Part shown: piece by piece, positions 1 through 7,711 of the stretch | How the letters are laid out: each line of letters starts with the position of its first letter | How positions within the stretch are numbered: position 1 is the first letter of the stretch | Origin: Pseudoalteromonas sp. OOF1S-7 | Lineage (GTDB): Bacteria > Pseudomonadota > Gammaproteobacteria > Enterobacterales > Alteromonadaceae | NCBI RefSeq assembly: GCF_022347765.1 | Contig: NZ_JAKRFZ010000021.1 | Location: 19,525 to 83,524 of the forward strand | Direction of reading: 5' to 3' | Length of the DNA: 64,000 nt | Made by a program: the position numbers and the translations under genes | Notes under the pieces: model-generated | Databases searched by the model: none | Told to the model about the DNA's origin: nothing | The model's input: the letters and a program-made list of their open reading frames with translations, nothing else

Positions 1-715
1 TTGCCCAGATAAATGCATGGGAGCCACCAAAGTAGTCGTAGCAACCACCCATAAATATGCCTGCGGGGTTGTTAAACGCCTGGGTTAAGCGCGAGACCAT
101 TGATTGCATCATATAAGGCTCAAAGTACGGCGTGCCACCTTGTGCCACCAAAATCCCGTTTGCCTTGAGCGCGGTTAAACAATTAGCAAAGAAGGATTGG
201 GTGAACAGGGTTTCTGATGCGCCGCCATCCGGATCTGCTGCGTCCAGAATGATTAAGTCAAAGCAGTCATTGTATTGAGAGATGATTTCCGCACCATCAC
301 CAATGCGTAATACAAACCTGGGGTCATCAAATGCGCCGTTGTTTATTTCGGGCAGGAACTTGCGGCTTAGTTGAATTATTTGTTCATCAATATCCACCAT
401 GACGACGTTTTCGACGCTTTGATGTTTTAATACTTCACGGGCGCTGCCTCCGTCTCCGCCACCCACAATCAACACGTTTTTAATCTTGTCGTGAAAAAAT
501 ATCGGCACGTGCGCCATCATTTCATGATAAATGTGTTCACCTTTGGTGGTGACCTGAATGCCATCGTCTATACGCATTACTTTACCCAGGTGGCGGGTTT
601 CGAAGATGCTGACATCCTGGAATTCGGTTTCTACGTTGACCAAATCTTTTTCTGAACGAAGTGCAATGTGAACGCCACTTGTCATTTGTTCGTAATGCCA
701 ATTAATCTTAGTCAT
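1..715 (-). CDS. speE: Spermidine synthase (polyamine aminopropyltransferase), C-terminus outside window
   Basis: Transfers an aminopropyl group from decarboxylated S-adenosylmethionine to putrescine in the cytoplasm. The visible ~238 residues hold the N-terminal beta domain, the nucleotide-binding motif GGGDGGSARE near residue 86, the acidic DIDE motif and the catalytic-loop stretch ILDAADPDG, all typical of the SpeE family. The frame is open to position 1, so the gene is cut by the window edge. Its ATG overlaps the end of speD by 8 nt, which indicates translational coupling and a speD-speE operon: SpeD makes the aminopropyl donor that SpeE uses. Confidence 0.95.
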   Translation of the reverse strand, partial: MTKINWHYEQMTSGVHIALRSEKDLVNVETEFQDVSIFETRHLGKVMRIDDGIQVTTKGEHIYHEMMAHVPIFFHDKIKNVLIVGGGDGGSAREVLKHQSVENVVMVDIDEQIIQLSRKFLPEINNGAFDDPRFVLRIGDGAEIISQYNDCFDLIILDAADPDGGASETLFTQSFFANCLTALKANGILVAQGGTPYFEPYMMQSMVSRLTQAFNNPAGIFMGGCYDYFGGSHAFIWA

Positions 716-1172
716 GTGGGTGAATACTCCGTTTTGATGCGGTTTTAAGGGTTGCGTGTAACTGGTTATTTAAAAGGGGCTGAAATTCCCCAGTGCGGCT
801 GACTGAGCCCCCCCGCGTGAGGGTGTGAATGACCATTCTGCCTGGCTGAAAACAGGCTTCTATCACCGCCAGGCACAGCTCAGGCTGTGCTTCACCACAC
901 ATGAAAATGTCCATGGCAGCAAAGTTGTACTCTGGCCAGGTGTGAATAGAAATATGGCTTTCGGCCAGGATGATCATGCCTGATACACCTCCGTTGGTTT
1001 CAAAAGGGTGCAAGTGGGTTTGCAAAATGGTGGCGTGCGCGGTGGTGGCACATTCAATCATCATCTTTTCTATGTGCCTTTCGCCAATCAGGTTAGAAGC
1101 ATCAAAGAGATCGACAATAATGTGCTGACCCAAAGGGTACACTGGCTGTGACTCTGATGAGGGGGTGTGCAT
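708..1172 (-). CDS. speD: S-adenosylmethionine decarboxylase proenzyme
   Basis: Makes decarboxylated S-adenosylmethionine for spermidine synthesis. The 154-residue product carries the motif ESHISIHTWPEY; in this family the chain cleaves itself between the Glu and Ser, and the Ser becomes the catalytic pyruvoyl group. The small size fits the short prokaryotic class (single-domain, Thermotoga/Bacillus-like) rather than the ~260-residue E. coli type. I chose the ATG at 1172 because GAGGA lies seven bases upstream; the frame stays open to 1250 but lacks a better start. The stop overlaps the speE start. Confidence 0.9.
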   Translation of the reverse strand: MHTPSSESQPVYPLGQHIIVDLFDASNLIGERHIEKMMIECATTAHATILQTHLHPFETNGGVSGMIILAESHISIHTWPEYNFAAMDIFMCGEAQPELCLAVIEACFQPGRMVIHTLTRGGSVSRTGEFQPLLNNQLHATLKTASKRSIHPHD

Positions 1173-1594
1173 ACTTTTCCTCAGTGCTGTGTGTGATTGC
1201 CGTTTGGGTGGCCAGACTTCGTGATTTGCTGGTACCGGCCAACCTCTCAACTACCTGGTGTGCCGTGATTGAGAGGCCATTGAGACAAGCATTGTGTGAA
1301 TGCTGACATTCCAGCACTGAAATGTACAATGAGTGTGGAGCAGGTCGTTCATACTAAAATTAGCGAGACGGTGGAGTGGGGAGAAGGCGCCTCCTTATGT
1401 GAAAAATAGAACAAGATCAGATGCTTGTTATTTATCCCAATACAAAGGCTTGAAACTATGAAGAGGAGCATAAAGGCAGGTCTGTGATACTAATCTGATC
1501 CAGCATGCAGGCGCATGGAATGTGGTAAGCCTGAGGGTATGTTGATGGATATTGGCCAATATCAGGCCAATATCAGGCCAATATCCAGACTGGC
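1173..1594. other. Intergenic region without a recognised gene
   Basis: This 422-bp stretch lies upstream of speD and downstream of the secreted protein at 1595, both on the minus strand. It should hold the speD promoter, but I could not pick out a convincing -35/-10 pair. The only clear structure is the repeat and inverted repeat at 1547-1586, listed separately. Confidence 0.5.
1547..1586. repeat. Three direct 11-bp repeats inside an 11-bp inverted repeat
   Basis: GGCCAATATCA occurs at 1554-1564 and 1565-1575 and again, with a final C, at 1576-1586. GGATATTGGCC at 1547-1557 is the exact reverse complement of 1576-1586, so an 11-bp stem can form. It begins 9 bases downstream of the stop codon of the minus-strand gene ending at 1595 and may protect or end that transcript, although no clear T-run follows. 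Confidence 0.7.
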
Positions 1595-2092
1595 TTAGAA
1601 TGCTTTCCCGCCGTTAACCTGTACTGCATAACTGCTTTCAGATGTGGTGCCTTCTTTGCGCGTGACGCGGGCATGAGAGACTAGCGCTTCAGCAACGTTT
1701 TCAGAAGAAGCCCAGTTGATCGTTGCGATACCTGTAGCCCCATTATTGGTTGCGATTGGCTGGAGTTTAATGATAGATGTGCTGCGCCCCCTCAATGTTA
1801 GAGTTGCTGATGGCCCAGCACCATTAGTGGGCTCCCCTGCGAATAAGGTGTTCCAGATCTCGATATTGCCGTCTATCACATTCCCGTCATCATACAGAAT
1901 GGCCCCAACATCTGTAGTGAGGGTTACTTCCACTTCGAGCATAGAGTCAGTCATATTCGTCAGGTAGATGAATGTGTTTGAGTTATCCAGGCCTGAGAAG
2001 GTGTAGTGAGGTAACACGGCACTGCCATTACTTTGCGCAAGCGTCCCCATACTGGCAGTTGCAAGCAGTAAGCTAATTGTTAGATTTTTCAT
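1595..2092 (-). CDS. Secreted or periplasmic protein of unknown function
   Basis: The 165-residue product starts with a signal peptide (Lys near the N-terminus, hydrophobic core LTISLLLATASMG, likely cleavage after TLAQ or nearby). The mature part is rich in Thr, Asn and Ser with alternating hydrophobic residues, suggesting an all-beta exported domain. It has no cysteines that would point to disulphides and no catalytic motif I recognise. It stands alone, separated by more than 400 bp from speD. I do not recognise the family. A signal peptide and normal start (MKNLT) make it a likely real gene. Confidence 0.75.
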   Translation of the reverse strand: MKNLTISLLLATASMGTLAQSNGSAVLPHYTFSGLDNSNTFIYLTNMTDSMLEVEVTLTTDVGAILYDDGNVIDGNIEIWNTLFAGEPTNGAGPSATLTLRGRSTSIIKLQPIATNNGATGIATINWASSENVAEALVSHARVTRKEGTTSESSYAVQVNGGKAF

Positions 2093-2272
2093 TTGTTTTC
2101 CTTATTTATCAATTTGGATTGAAGTGTTCCTTACTCAAAAAACAGCATGAGCATAACCATGATACAGGGCAAAACCGTCAGTTTTATAATAAGCAGCTCA
2201 TTTTTTGATTTGCTGAGCGCAGCCGACTGCCGAGTCTATATTCTGCTAAGGGGTTTTCAGTGAAAGAGCCGC

Positions 2273-2540
2273 CCACATTGGGACGGCTCTCTTAAAAGTA
2301 ATGGTGTGTGCACAAGAGTGAGGGATTCGCTTTCGGGCATAAAAAAACCGTCCACATTGGGACGGCTCTCTTAAAAGCAATGGTGTGTGCACAAAAGTGA
2401 GGGATTCGCTTTCGGGCATAAAAAAACCGTCCACATTGGGACGGCTCTCTTAAAAGCAATGGTGTGTGCACAAAAGTGAGGGATTCGCTTTCGGGCATAA
2501 AAAAACCGTCCGCATTGGGACAGTTCTCTTAAAAGCAATG
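2273..2540. repeat. Tandem 79-bp repeats, each carrying a tRNA 3' remnant and a terminator
   Basis: About 3.4 near-identical units with a 79-bp period (equivalent bases at 2274, 2353, 2432, 2511). Read on the minus strand, each unit has a hairpin CCGTCC-loop-GGACGG (2348-2365, 2427-2444; imperfect at 2506-2523) followed by seven T and ATGCCC, then CGAATCCCTC and CCATTGCTTTTAAGAGA. These last two pieces match the T-arm/CCA end and the trailer of the neighbouring tRNA-Ser(GCU). The unit nearest 2265 has a longer stem (2265-2290) and no T-run. The overall form recalls the rtT repeats behind tyrT in E. coli. Confidence 0.85.
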
Positions 2541-2690
2541 GCGGAGAAGGAAGGATGACAAAATACGTCCTGTATTTTGCCCTGCGGGCCGCACTAAAGT
2601 GCGTTCAATTTTGTTCCAGACAAAATTGTCGAACCCTGGTCGAGGGTTCTCACCCACCTTCTCATTCGTGAAGAGGTAAAATTTGGGCAT
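2539..2690. other. Array of five back-to-back perfect hairpins flanked by tRNA-Ser end sequence
   Basis: Perfect stems, almost without spacers: 2559-2566 with 2572-2579 (8 bp); 2579-2582 with 2586-2589 (4 bp); 2590-2595 with 2598-2603 (6 bp); 2606-2614 with 2620-2628 (9 bp); 2631-2637 with 2643-2649 (7 bp). The left edge (TGGCGGAGAAGGA at 2539-2551) copies the 3' end of tRNA-Ser(GCU) at 2727-2739. It lies just behind that tRNA's terminator, so transcription by read-through is possible. I know of no named family for it. Confidence 0.75.
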
Positions 2691-2714
2691 AAAAAAACCG
2701 CCGTAAAGGCGGTT
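2691..2714 (-). terminator. Rho-independent terminator of the tRNA-Ser operon
   Basis: AACCGCC (2696-2702) and GGCGGTT (2708-2714) form a 7-bp stem with a 5-base loop. On the minus strand it is followed by seven T. It begins 13 bases after the CCA end of tRNA-Ser(GCU). Confidence 0.9.
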
Positions 2715-2726
2715 CTCTTAAAGTAA

Positions 2727-2819
2727 TGGCGGAGAAGGAGGGATTCGAACCCTCGATAGGGCTACAAACCCTATACTCCCTTAGCAGGGGAGCGCCTTCA
2801 GCCACTCGGCCACCTCTCC
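2727..2819 (-). tRNA. tRNA-Ser (anticodon GCU)
   Basis: Minus-strand sequence begins GGAGAGGTGGCCGAGTGG and ends with the T-arm GGTTCGAATCC, acceptor CTTCTCC, discriminator G and an encoded CCA. The anticodon loop CUGCUAA between CUCCC and GGGAG gives anticodon GCU, which reads AGC and AGU. A long variable arm and 93-nt length are typical of serine tRNAs. It lies 18 bases after tRNA-Ser(UGA) in the same transcript. Confidence 0.97.
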
Positions 2820-2837
2820 GGCGCAAAAACTTAAAAA

Positions 2838-2928
2838 TGGCGGAGAGATAGGGATTTGAACCCTAGATACGCTATTAACGTATGCCGGTTTTCAAGACCG
2901 GTGCTTTCAACCACTCAGCCATCTCTCC
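2838..2928 (-). tRNA. tRNA-Ser (anticodon UGA)
   Basis: Minus-strand sequence begins GGAGAGATGGCTGAGTGG and ends CTCTCCGCCA with encoded CCA. The loop CUUGAAA between CCGGU and ACCGG gives anticodon UGA, reading UCN codons. The long variable arm is that of a class II tRNA. It is the first gene of a two-tRNA operon. Confidence 0.97.
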
Positions 2929-2938
2929 ATGGGCAAAG

Positions 2939-2967
2939 ATAATACTTAGCGAATTTGGCGCTGTAAA
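2939..2967 (-). promoter_or_regulatory. Promoter of the tRNA-Ser operon
   Basis: On the minus strand TTTACA (2967-2962) and TATTAT (2944-2939) are separated by exactly 17 bases and sit ten bases before the first tRNA. Both boxes are close to the sigma-70 consensus. Confidence 0.7.
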
Positions 2968-3127
2968 TAGTTTTTGAATTGTTTGCTTAAATTTTGTGCT
3001 AATAACGTCAGTTTTTTACGACTTTGACCGATTTATGGGCGATCAGGTGTGTTTTATGATATTGAGATAAGTGGGATATGGCAGAAACTGGGCATGATCG
3101 GTTGGGAAGATCCTGCCCGGAGCAGAC

Positions 3128-3277
3128 TTACTTATACATAACCACCTGACTTAACATCAGTTGTTTACCCAGCTTGTTCAACCAAGCTGTCAGATTAAAG
3201 CGACGTTTAGTGACGGGCGCTTCGACTGTGTTTAGGGTGGTTTGCGTGTTGCTGCACGCTGCAGCTGAATTAAGCAT
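3128..3277 (-). CDS. Small protein of unknown function (49 residues)
   Basis: An ATG at 3277 is preceded by a strong ribosome-binding site, AAGGAG, with good spacing, which is why I prefer it over the start at 3322. The product begins MLNSAAACSNTQ and ends in a basic, amphipathic stretch (RRFNLTAWLNKLGKQLM). The size and basic aromatic C-terminal half loosely recall DUF1127-type small proteins, but I see no signature and make no functional claim. It is free-standing between the tRNA operon and the lipid-kinase gene. Confidence 0.5.
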   Translation of the reverse strand: MLNSAAACSNTQTTLNTVEAPVTKRRFNLTAWLNKLGKQLMLSQVVMYK

Positions 3278-3573
3278 GTCTGACTCCTTAAAATCGTAAG
3301 TAAATGCGGTCTGTATCGACATGGTTATTTTGCGTGCATTATGGCCAAAAATAAAACGATAAAAATTACCGGTGAGAGATTAGAAAAACTAATTAAAAAA
3401 TATGTTTTAGATGCTTTGTCGAGTCTCTTAAATGGTTGTTTATTCACTTTTGTGAATGGCGGTGATTTGTTTTACATTTTGTTTTACAGTTATTTATGTT
3501 TATTTTGTTTGTTTTTGGATGGTGTTGTTGGGTAGTTATTCAGATAAATTGGTTTTATTATTTTGGGGGTTGG
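3278..3573. other. AT-rich intergenic region
   Basis: A 296-bp AT-rich stretch between the small minus-strand gene and the lipid-kinase gene, probably holding divergent promoters. A 64-codon frame at 3341-3535 on the plus strand codes for a stretch rich in Leu, Phe and Tyr and looks like chance translation of AT-rich DNA. Confidence 0.4.
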
Positions 3574-4437
3574 TTGTTAGTTATTTATAAGCCCGGAGGG
3601 GGGCGAAGGCTACAGCGTCATTTACGCTGGTTACGGGCGCAGGCAAAACAGCGCCGGATCACCATTAGCTGGTACGAGACCACCGGGTTTTATGGCCGGG
3701 ATCAGGACGCTATCCGGTTACAGACTCATGGTCAGTCACTGATTGTGGTTGTAGGGGGAGACGGGACCATCAATCTGGTTGTCAATGCGATGTGTGGATC
3801 ATCGGCTCAACTGGCGTGCCTGCCTGCGGGAACGGGCAATGATTTTTGCCGCCAATTTAGTTACACCGATCAGCAATGGCGAGCCGCAGTATTCTCATCG
3901 AACAGTATCGCCTTAGACGCAGGCGCAGTAGGCGCGCGCTATTTTGTGAATATTGCCGGTGTGGGGTTTAATGCTGAAGTAGTGCAAAGTTTACAGGGTC
4001 AAAAAAGAGCCGGAGCCCTCAGTTATGTGTGGGGAGGCATTAAACAGTTATTTTGTGCGCCGACAGTCGAGCTTAAAACGGCCCAGAACCGTGGATTAAA
4101 GCAGGGTATGATGTTACTTCTGGCCAATGGACGTTTCTTTGCTGCCGGCCTGCAGCCTGCGCCTCTGGCAAGTTTACAGGACGGTCAGCTGGAGTGTATG
4201 TGGTTTTCTGCCCAAAGCTGGTGGCAACGCTTGGTTGTGTTCGCTGCGATGCTGGTGGGCTGTCATCAGCGTCTACCCTGGGTGCACCGGGAAAAGCGTA
4301 CACAGTTGGATATTATAACGCCGGGCCTGGCTGTGGAGGCTGACGGCGATCTGGTGGCAACAACGCCGGTGACCATCCGCAGCCTGCCAGGTGCGATACA
4401 GCTCAGGGTCTTGCCTGAGACGGCGTTGCCGGACTGA
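3574..4437 (+). CDS. Diacylglycerol kinase-family lipid kinase (YegS-like)
   Basis: The product has the DAGK catalytic-domain signatures: the nucleotide-binding motif VVGGDGTIN, then PAGTGNDFCRQF, and a C-terminal half with the VEADGD-type motif (here AVEADGD) that closes the two-domain fold. Family members phosphorylate diacylglycerol, phosphatidylglycerol or sphingoid bases; the substrate here is not evident. The start is uncertain: the frame opens at an ATG at 3496, but that adds 26 residues of hydrophobic low-complexity sequence, whereas the family usually begins directly with a strand such as LLVIYKPGGG. I therefore propose the TTG at 3574 behind GGGGG. The 3' end overlaps the convergent EamA gene by 35 bp. 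Confidence 0.8.
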   Translation: MLVIYKPGGGRRLQRHLRWLRAQAKQRRITISWYETTGFYGRDQDAIRLQTHGQSLIVVVGGDGTINLVVNAMCGSSAQLACLPAGTGNDFCRQFSYTDQQWRAAVFSSNSIALDAGAVGARYFVNIAGVGFNAEVVQSLQGQKRAGALSYVWGGIKQLFCAPTVELKTAQNRGLKQGMMLLLANGRFFAAGLQPAPLASLQDGQLECMWFSAQSWWQRLVVFAAMLVGCHQRLPWVHREKRTQLDIITPGLAVEADGDLVATTPVTIRSLPGAIQLRVLPETALPD

Positions 4438-5323
4438 GCCAGGCACGGATACGTTGATATGGTGTGAGCACGATGGCATTACCGATCAATACCAGTGAAA
4501 AGCCAATAAACGTGTTGAGCTGCCAGACAAACCCTTCAAACCACGTACTGAGCGTGACTGCCACCAGAGGGAACAGCACAATCAGGTAGCTGGCCTTCTC
4601 TGGCCCAATGTTTTTTAGCAGGTGGAAGTAACACGCAAAGGCAATCACAGTACCAAATACCGACAAGTACAGCAGAGAACCCCAGTATTGAGCGTTGGCT
4701 TCAATGTCAAACTGCAGCGGGCTGAAGGCCACATAGCCCCCTAAAAACACAGCGCTATACAGCATGCCCCAGGCATTGCCCTGGAGTACCCCAATCTGGC
4801 GGTTAGAATTACGTACACTGACCATATTCCCGAGTGACGCAACAAACATACCTGCCAGCGCCAGCAACAAACCAGTGAATGCGTCGCTGTTGAGGTCGGC
4901 ACTGCTCAGATCTTGCCAGAACAAGCTGACGATACCGGCAAGTCCCAGCATGGCTCCAAGATAGATACGCCCCGCAATGGGTTTGGCGAAAAACAGCCGG
5001 GTATTGACAATGTTTGCCACCAGTAAGAGTGAAAAAGCAATGGAGGCCATCGCAGAGCTCAGACTGCCTTGTGCCCAGTACAGCAGTAAGTAGTTTAGGC
5101 CGAAGTTACCCAGCGCGAGCAACATAAAAAAGCCATGATCAGTGAGTGAATAGCGCATTGGCGGGCGCTTGAGCAGTACATAAAACCACATACAAGCAGC
5201 AGAAATAGCAAAGCGATAAAACAAAGAGACCACTTCGTTTACCGAGCCCAACTGGAATTCAATCGCCAGCCAGGTGGAGCCCCAGATCAGGACGGTTAAT
5301 GTGTACAGAAAAACATTGTTCAT
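4403..5323 (-). CDS. EamA-family drug/metabolite transporter
   Basis: A 306-residue inner-membrane protein with about ten hydrophobic helices in two halves (duplicated EamA domain). The first helix has the usual IWGSTWLAI signature. EamA proteins export amino acids, sugars or other small molecules. The gene is divergent from a MocR-type regulator (5432), with 108 bp between the two starts; that arrangement is common where the regulator controls the exporter. Substrate cannot be read from the sequence. Confidence 0.88.
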   Translation of the reverse strand: MNNVFLYTLTVLIWGSTWLAIEFQLGSVNEVVSLFYRFAISAACMWFYVLLKRPPMRYSLTDHGFFMLLALGNFGLNYLLLYWAQGSLSSAMASIAFSLLLVANIVNTRLFFAKPIAGRIYLGAMLGLAGIVSLFWQDLSSADLNSDAFTGLLLALAGMFVASLGNMVSVRNSNRQIGVLQGNAWGMLYSAVFLGGYVAFSPLQFDIEANAQYWGSLLYLSVFGTVIAFACYFHLLKNIGPEKASYLIVLFPLVAVTLSTWFEGFVWQLNTFIGFSLVLIGNAIVLTPYQRIRAWLSPATPSQARP

Positions 5324-5367
5324 TCTTTCAACTCACAGGAAGGACTAGTCAGCGTGGCCAGTTTAGC

Positions 5368-5419
5368 GGTATATTCTGTATATGCCAGATACAAAAAATG
5401 TGTTTTTAAACCTATACAG
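5368..5419. promoter_or_regulatory. Candidate operator between the EamA and MocR genes
   Basis: GGTATAT (5368-5374) and ATATGCC (5380-5386) form an imperfect 19-bp palindrome with one mismatch. In addition CTGTATA (5376-5382) is repeated in inverted orientation as TATACAG (5413-5419). The location in the divergent intergenic region suggests a binding site for the adjacent MocR-type regulator. Confidence 0.45.
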
Positions 5420-5431
5420 ATGGTGAGCGCG

Positions 5432-6880
5432 ATGGATCACTCTACATGTAAGCCTGATTACCTCTATCAGCAAGTCATCACCGTGGTACGAGAGATGGTT
5501 GAGCAGGAGTTGCTGATGCCAGGTGATAAGTTACCGTCGCTCAGAGCCATGGCAAGTCGGCTGCGCGTAAGTATTCCCACTGTACAACAGGCCTATCAAC
5601 AGCTTGAGATGATGGGCATGGTGGCTGCGCGTGAAAAGTCGGGCTACTTTTTGCAAAGTGGTCATGACACTGCGACACCCAGGCGCAGTAAATTACCTGC
5701 CAAACCCGTGATGGTAAATAAACAACAGCTCATTGAACAAGTGTATGAGGGGATCCATTTACCAGATGTAGCGCCACTGGGACTTGCTAACCCGGTCGCA
5801 GCGGCCAGTCCGCAACAAGCACTAGCCAAAAGCATGCGACTGGCTATGCGTCAGGCTCAGGAGCGTATGCTCGATTATGGTGCTATCGATGGCCTGACGA
5901 TGCTAAAAGCACAGATTGTGCAATATTATCTGGCACTGGGGCTGACGGTGAATAGCGATGAGTTGATCATCACTAATGGTGCCCAGGAAGCGATCGCCAT
6001 CGCATTGCAGTGTGTGACACAACCGGGTGACATCGTTGCGATTGAATCACCATGCTACTTTGGCATTGTCGAATTGGTTGAAAACTTAGGGCTGAAAGCG
6101 ATAGAAATCCCCGTTTGCCCGGACGACGGCTTGTGGCTTGACGACCTCAGTGCAGCGCTGACACGCCATCCAATTAAAGCCTGTTTGTTTTCGACCAGCA
6201 TCAATAATCCGTTAGGCAGTCAAATGCCTGAATCTCGCATGCAACAGTTGCTGCAATTACTGCATGTGCATGAGGTGGTGCTGATTGAAGACGATGTTTA
6301 CGGCGACTTGTATTTTGGTGAGCAGCGAGTAAGACCAGCACAGTGTTTTGCGGGACCAGGAGCAGTACTGACCTGTTCGTCGTTTTCTAAAACGGTGGCG
6401 CCTGGCTATCGCGTTGGCTGGATGCTGGCAGGACCATACAGTGCGCGGGCTAAGCGCTTTAAACGGGCGCTCAGTTGTTCTGCACCAATGATGAACCAAT
6501 GGGCGTTGGCTGATTTTATGGCCAGTGGTGAGTTTCAACGCCATTTGCGACAACTGCGTAAGCGCTTGTATGACAATAAGCAGAAAATGCGCCTGGCCGT
6601 GCAGAAGTATTTTCCTGATCATGTCCGCGTCAGCGAGCCAAAAGGTGGGTGTGTGCTATGGCTGGACCTGGGTGGGGCATACGATGGCGGCCTGTTCTTT
6701 CAACTGGCACTACGGGCAGGGATCAGCGTGGCGCCAGGGGCTATATTTAGTGCCTATGAAAGGTACAGTAGCTGTGTGCGGATCAGTTATGGTTTGCCCT
6801 GGAGTGAGGAAATGGAAGGCTATGTACGCACGCTGGGAGCGTTGGTTCATCAGGCTAAAAAGCAGCCACAACCGCAGTAA
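5432..6880 (+). CDS. MocR/PdxR-type transcriptional regulator (GntR DNA-binding domain plus aminotransferase-like domain)
   Basis: N-terminal winged-helix GntR domain (about residues 8-77) with the typical LPSLRAMASRLRVSIPTVQQ helix-turn-helix, followed by a linker and a fold-type I aminotransferase domain. The PLP-binding Lys lies in SSFSKTVAPGYRVGW (Lys320 in this numbering), and the NNPLG and EDDVYGDL motifs are also present. Such proteins use PLP as a sensor or cofactor and regulate adjacent genes. The frame opens at 5354, but GGTGAG just before the ATG at 5432 supports that start. It is divergent from the EamA exporter, its likely target. Confidence 0.88.
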   Translation: MDHSTCKPDYLYQQVITVVREMVEQELLMPGDKLPSLRAMASRLRVSIPTVQQAYQQLEMMGMVAAREKSGYFLQSGHDTATPRRSKLPAKPVMVNKQQLIEQVYEGIHLPDVAPLGLANPVAAASPQQALAKSMRLAMRQAQERMLDYGAIDGLTMLKAQIVQYYLALGLTVNSDELIITNGAQEAIAIALQCVTQPGDIVAIESPCYFGIVELVENLGLKAIEIPVCPDDGLWLDDLSAALTRHPIKACLFSTSINNPLGSQMPESRMQQLLQLLHVHEVVLIEDDVYGDLYFGEQRVRPAQCFAGPGAVLTCSSFSKTVAPGYRVGWMLAGPYSARAKRFKRALSCSAPMMNQWALADFMASGEFQRHLRQLRKRLYDNKQKMRLAVQKYFPDHVRVSEPKGGCVLWLDLGGAYDGGLFFQLALRAGISVAPGAIFSAYERYSSCVRISYGLPWSEEMEGYVRTLGALVHQAKKQPQPQ

Positions 6881-6928
6881 GTAGGGTACTGATGTCGGTG
6901 TGGCTGACTACGCAGGGAAAGCGGTTAC

Positions 6929-7711
6929 TTAGCGATAGTTAAACAACTGATAGCCTTTTAACTGAGGGATCATTGCGCTGAGCTGTGCTTCTTGTACAGC
7001 AATCGATTCGAACTGGCCGCATAGGGCGTTGGCTTGTTGCTCCAGGGCTGTCGCCTGTCCTTCTACTCGTTGCTCTATTTCATTGCCCAGCGCTTCCATG
7101 CGCTGCTCGAAGCGGTCCATGTCTCCGCCTGCACTCACCATTTCAGACCCAATGGCAACTAACAGACTACCTATGGACTCCATCATGGCGCCTTCTACGG
7201 CTTGCTCAACTTTTTCTTCAAACTGGTGCTCAAACTGCTCACCAAACTCATTAAAGGTTTGCTCACCCATCACAAAGGTGCCCTGCTGATAAAATGTATC
7301 TTTAATCTCGGAGTGCAGTTCGTCCATCAGGCCAGACAATGCGTCGAAGCTGTGTAAATTAAATGCGGTCGCGACTTCCTGTATCGCGACGCCAGCCAGT
7401 TCTACCCCCTGCAATGCAATACTGGCGACTTTGGGAAGTTCTGCTCTGAGCGTGTCGGCATACGTTTGCATGGCCAGACGCGCATCCTGGTTCAGACTGA
7501 CGGGCTGGTCTGCGATATACAGATAGCCCTGAGCGTCAATCATCACAGGTTTACCATTGCCATTTTTAATGTACAACCGGTCGGGCGTAATTTGTACATC
7601 GTTTGTAAAGTCTACGGTGCACTCATCAGTGCTAACAGAAAAGTGCTGGTCAGTATGGGCGACGACCTGGGTAGACAAAACCAGTGTTGAAGCGAGCAGA
7701 ATTGTTTTCAT
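6929..7711 (-). CDS. YggN-like DUF2884 family periplasmic protein
   Basis: A 260-residue protein with a signal peptide (MKTILLASTLVLSTQVVAH). The mature part begins with a short strand region including DECTVDFTNDVQI and then continues as long, acidic and Gln/Glu-rich helical segments, as in the E. coli YggN / DUF2884 family, whose function is unknown to me. I start at 7711 because AAGGA precedes that ATG and because the signal peptide begins there; the frame continues to 7846 without support. It stands alone. Confidence 0.75.
   Translation of the reverse strand: MKTILLASTLVLSTQVVAHTDQHFSVSTDECTVDFTNDVQITPDRLYIKNGNGKPVMIDAQGYLYIADQPVSLNQDARLAMQTYADTLRAELPKVASIALQGVELAGVAIQEVATAFNLHSFDALSGLMDELHSEIKDTFYQQGTFVMGEQTFNEFGEQFEHQFEEKVEQAVEGAMMESIGSLLVAIGSEMVSAGGDMDRFEQRMEALGNEIEQRVEGQATALEQQANALCGQFESIAVQEAQLSAMIPQLKGYQLFNYR

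Noticed and set aside
2246..2498. Two minus-strand frames across the 79-bp repeats
   Set aside because: They translate tandem terminator/tRNA-remnant repeats and repeat the same peptide; not genes.
3341..3535. 64-codon plus-strand frame (MAKNKTIKIT...)
   Set aside because: Low-complexity Leu/Phe/Tyr-rich translation of AT-rich DNA, no ribosome-binding site seen; more likely promoter region.
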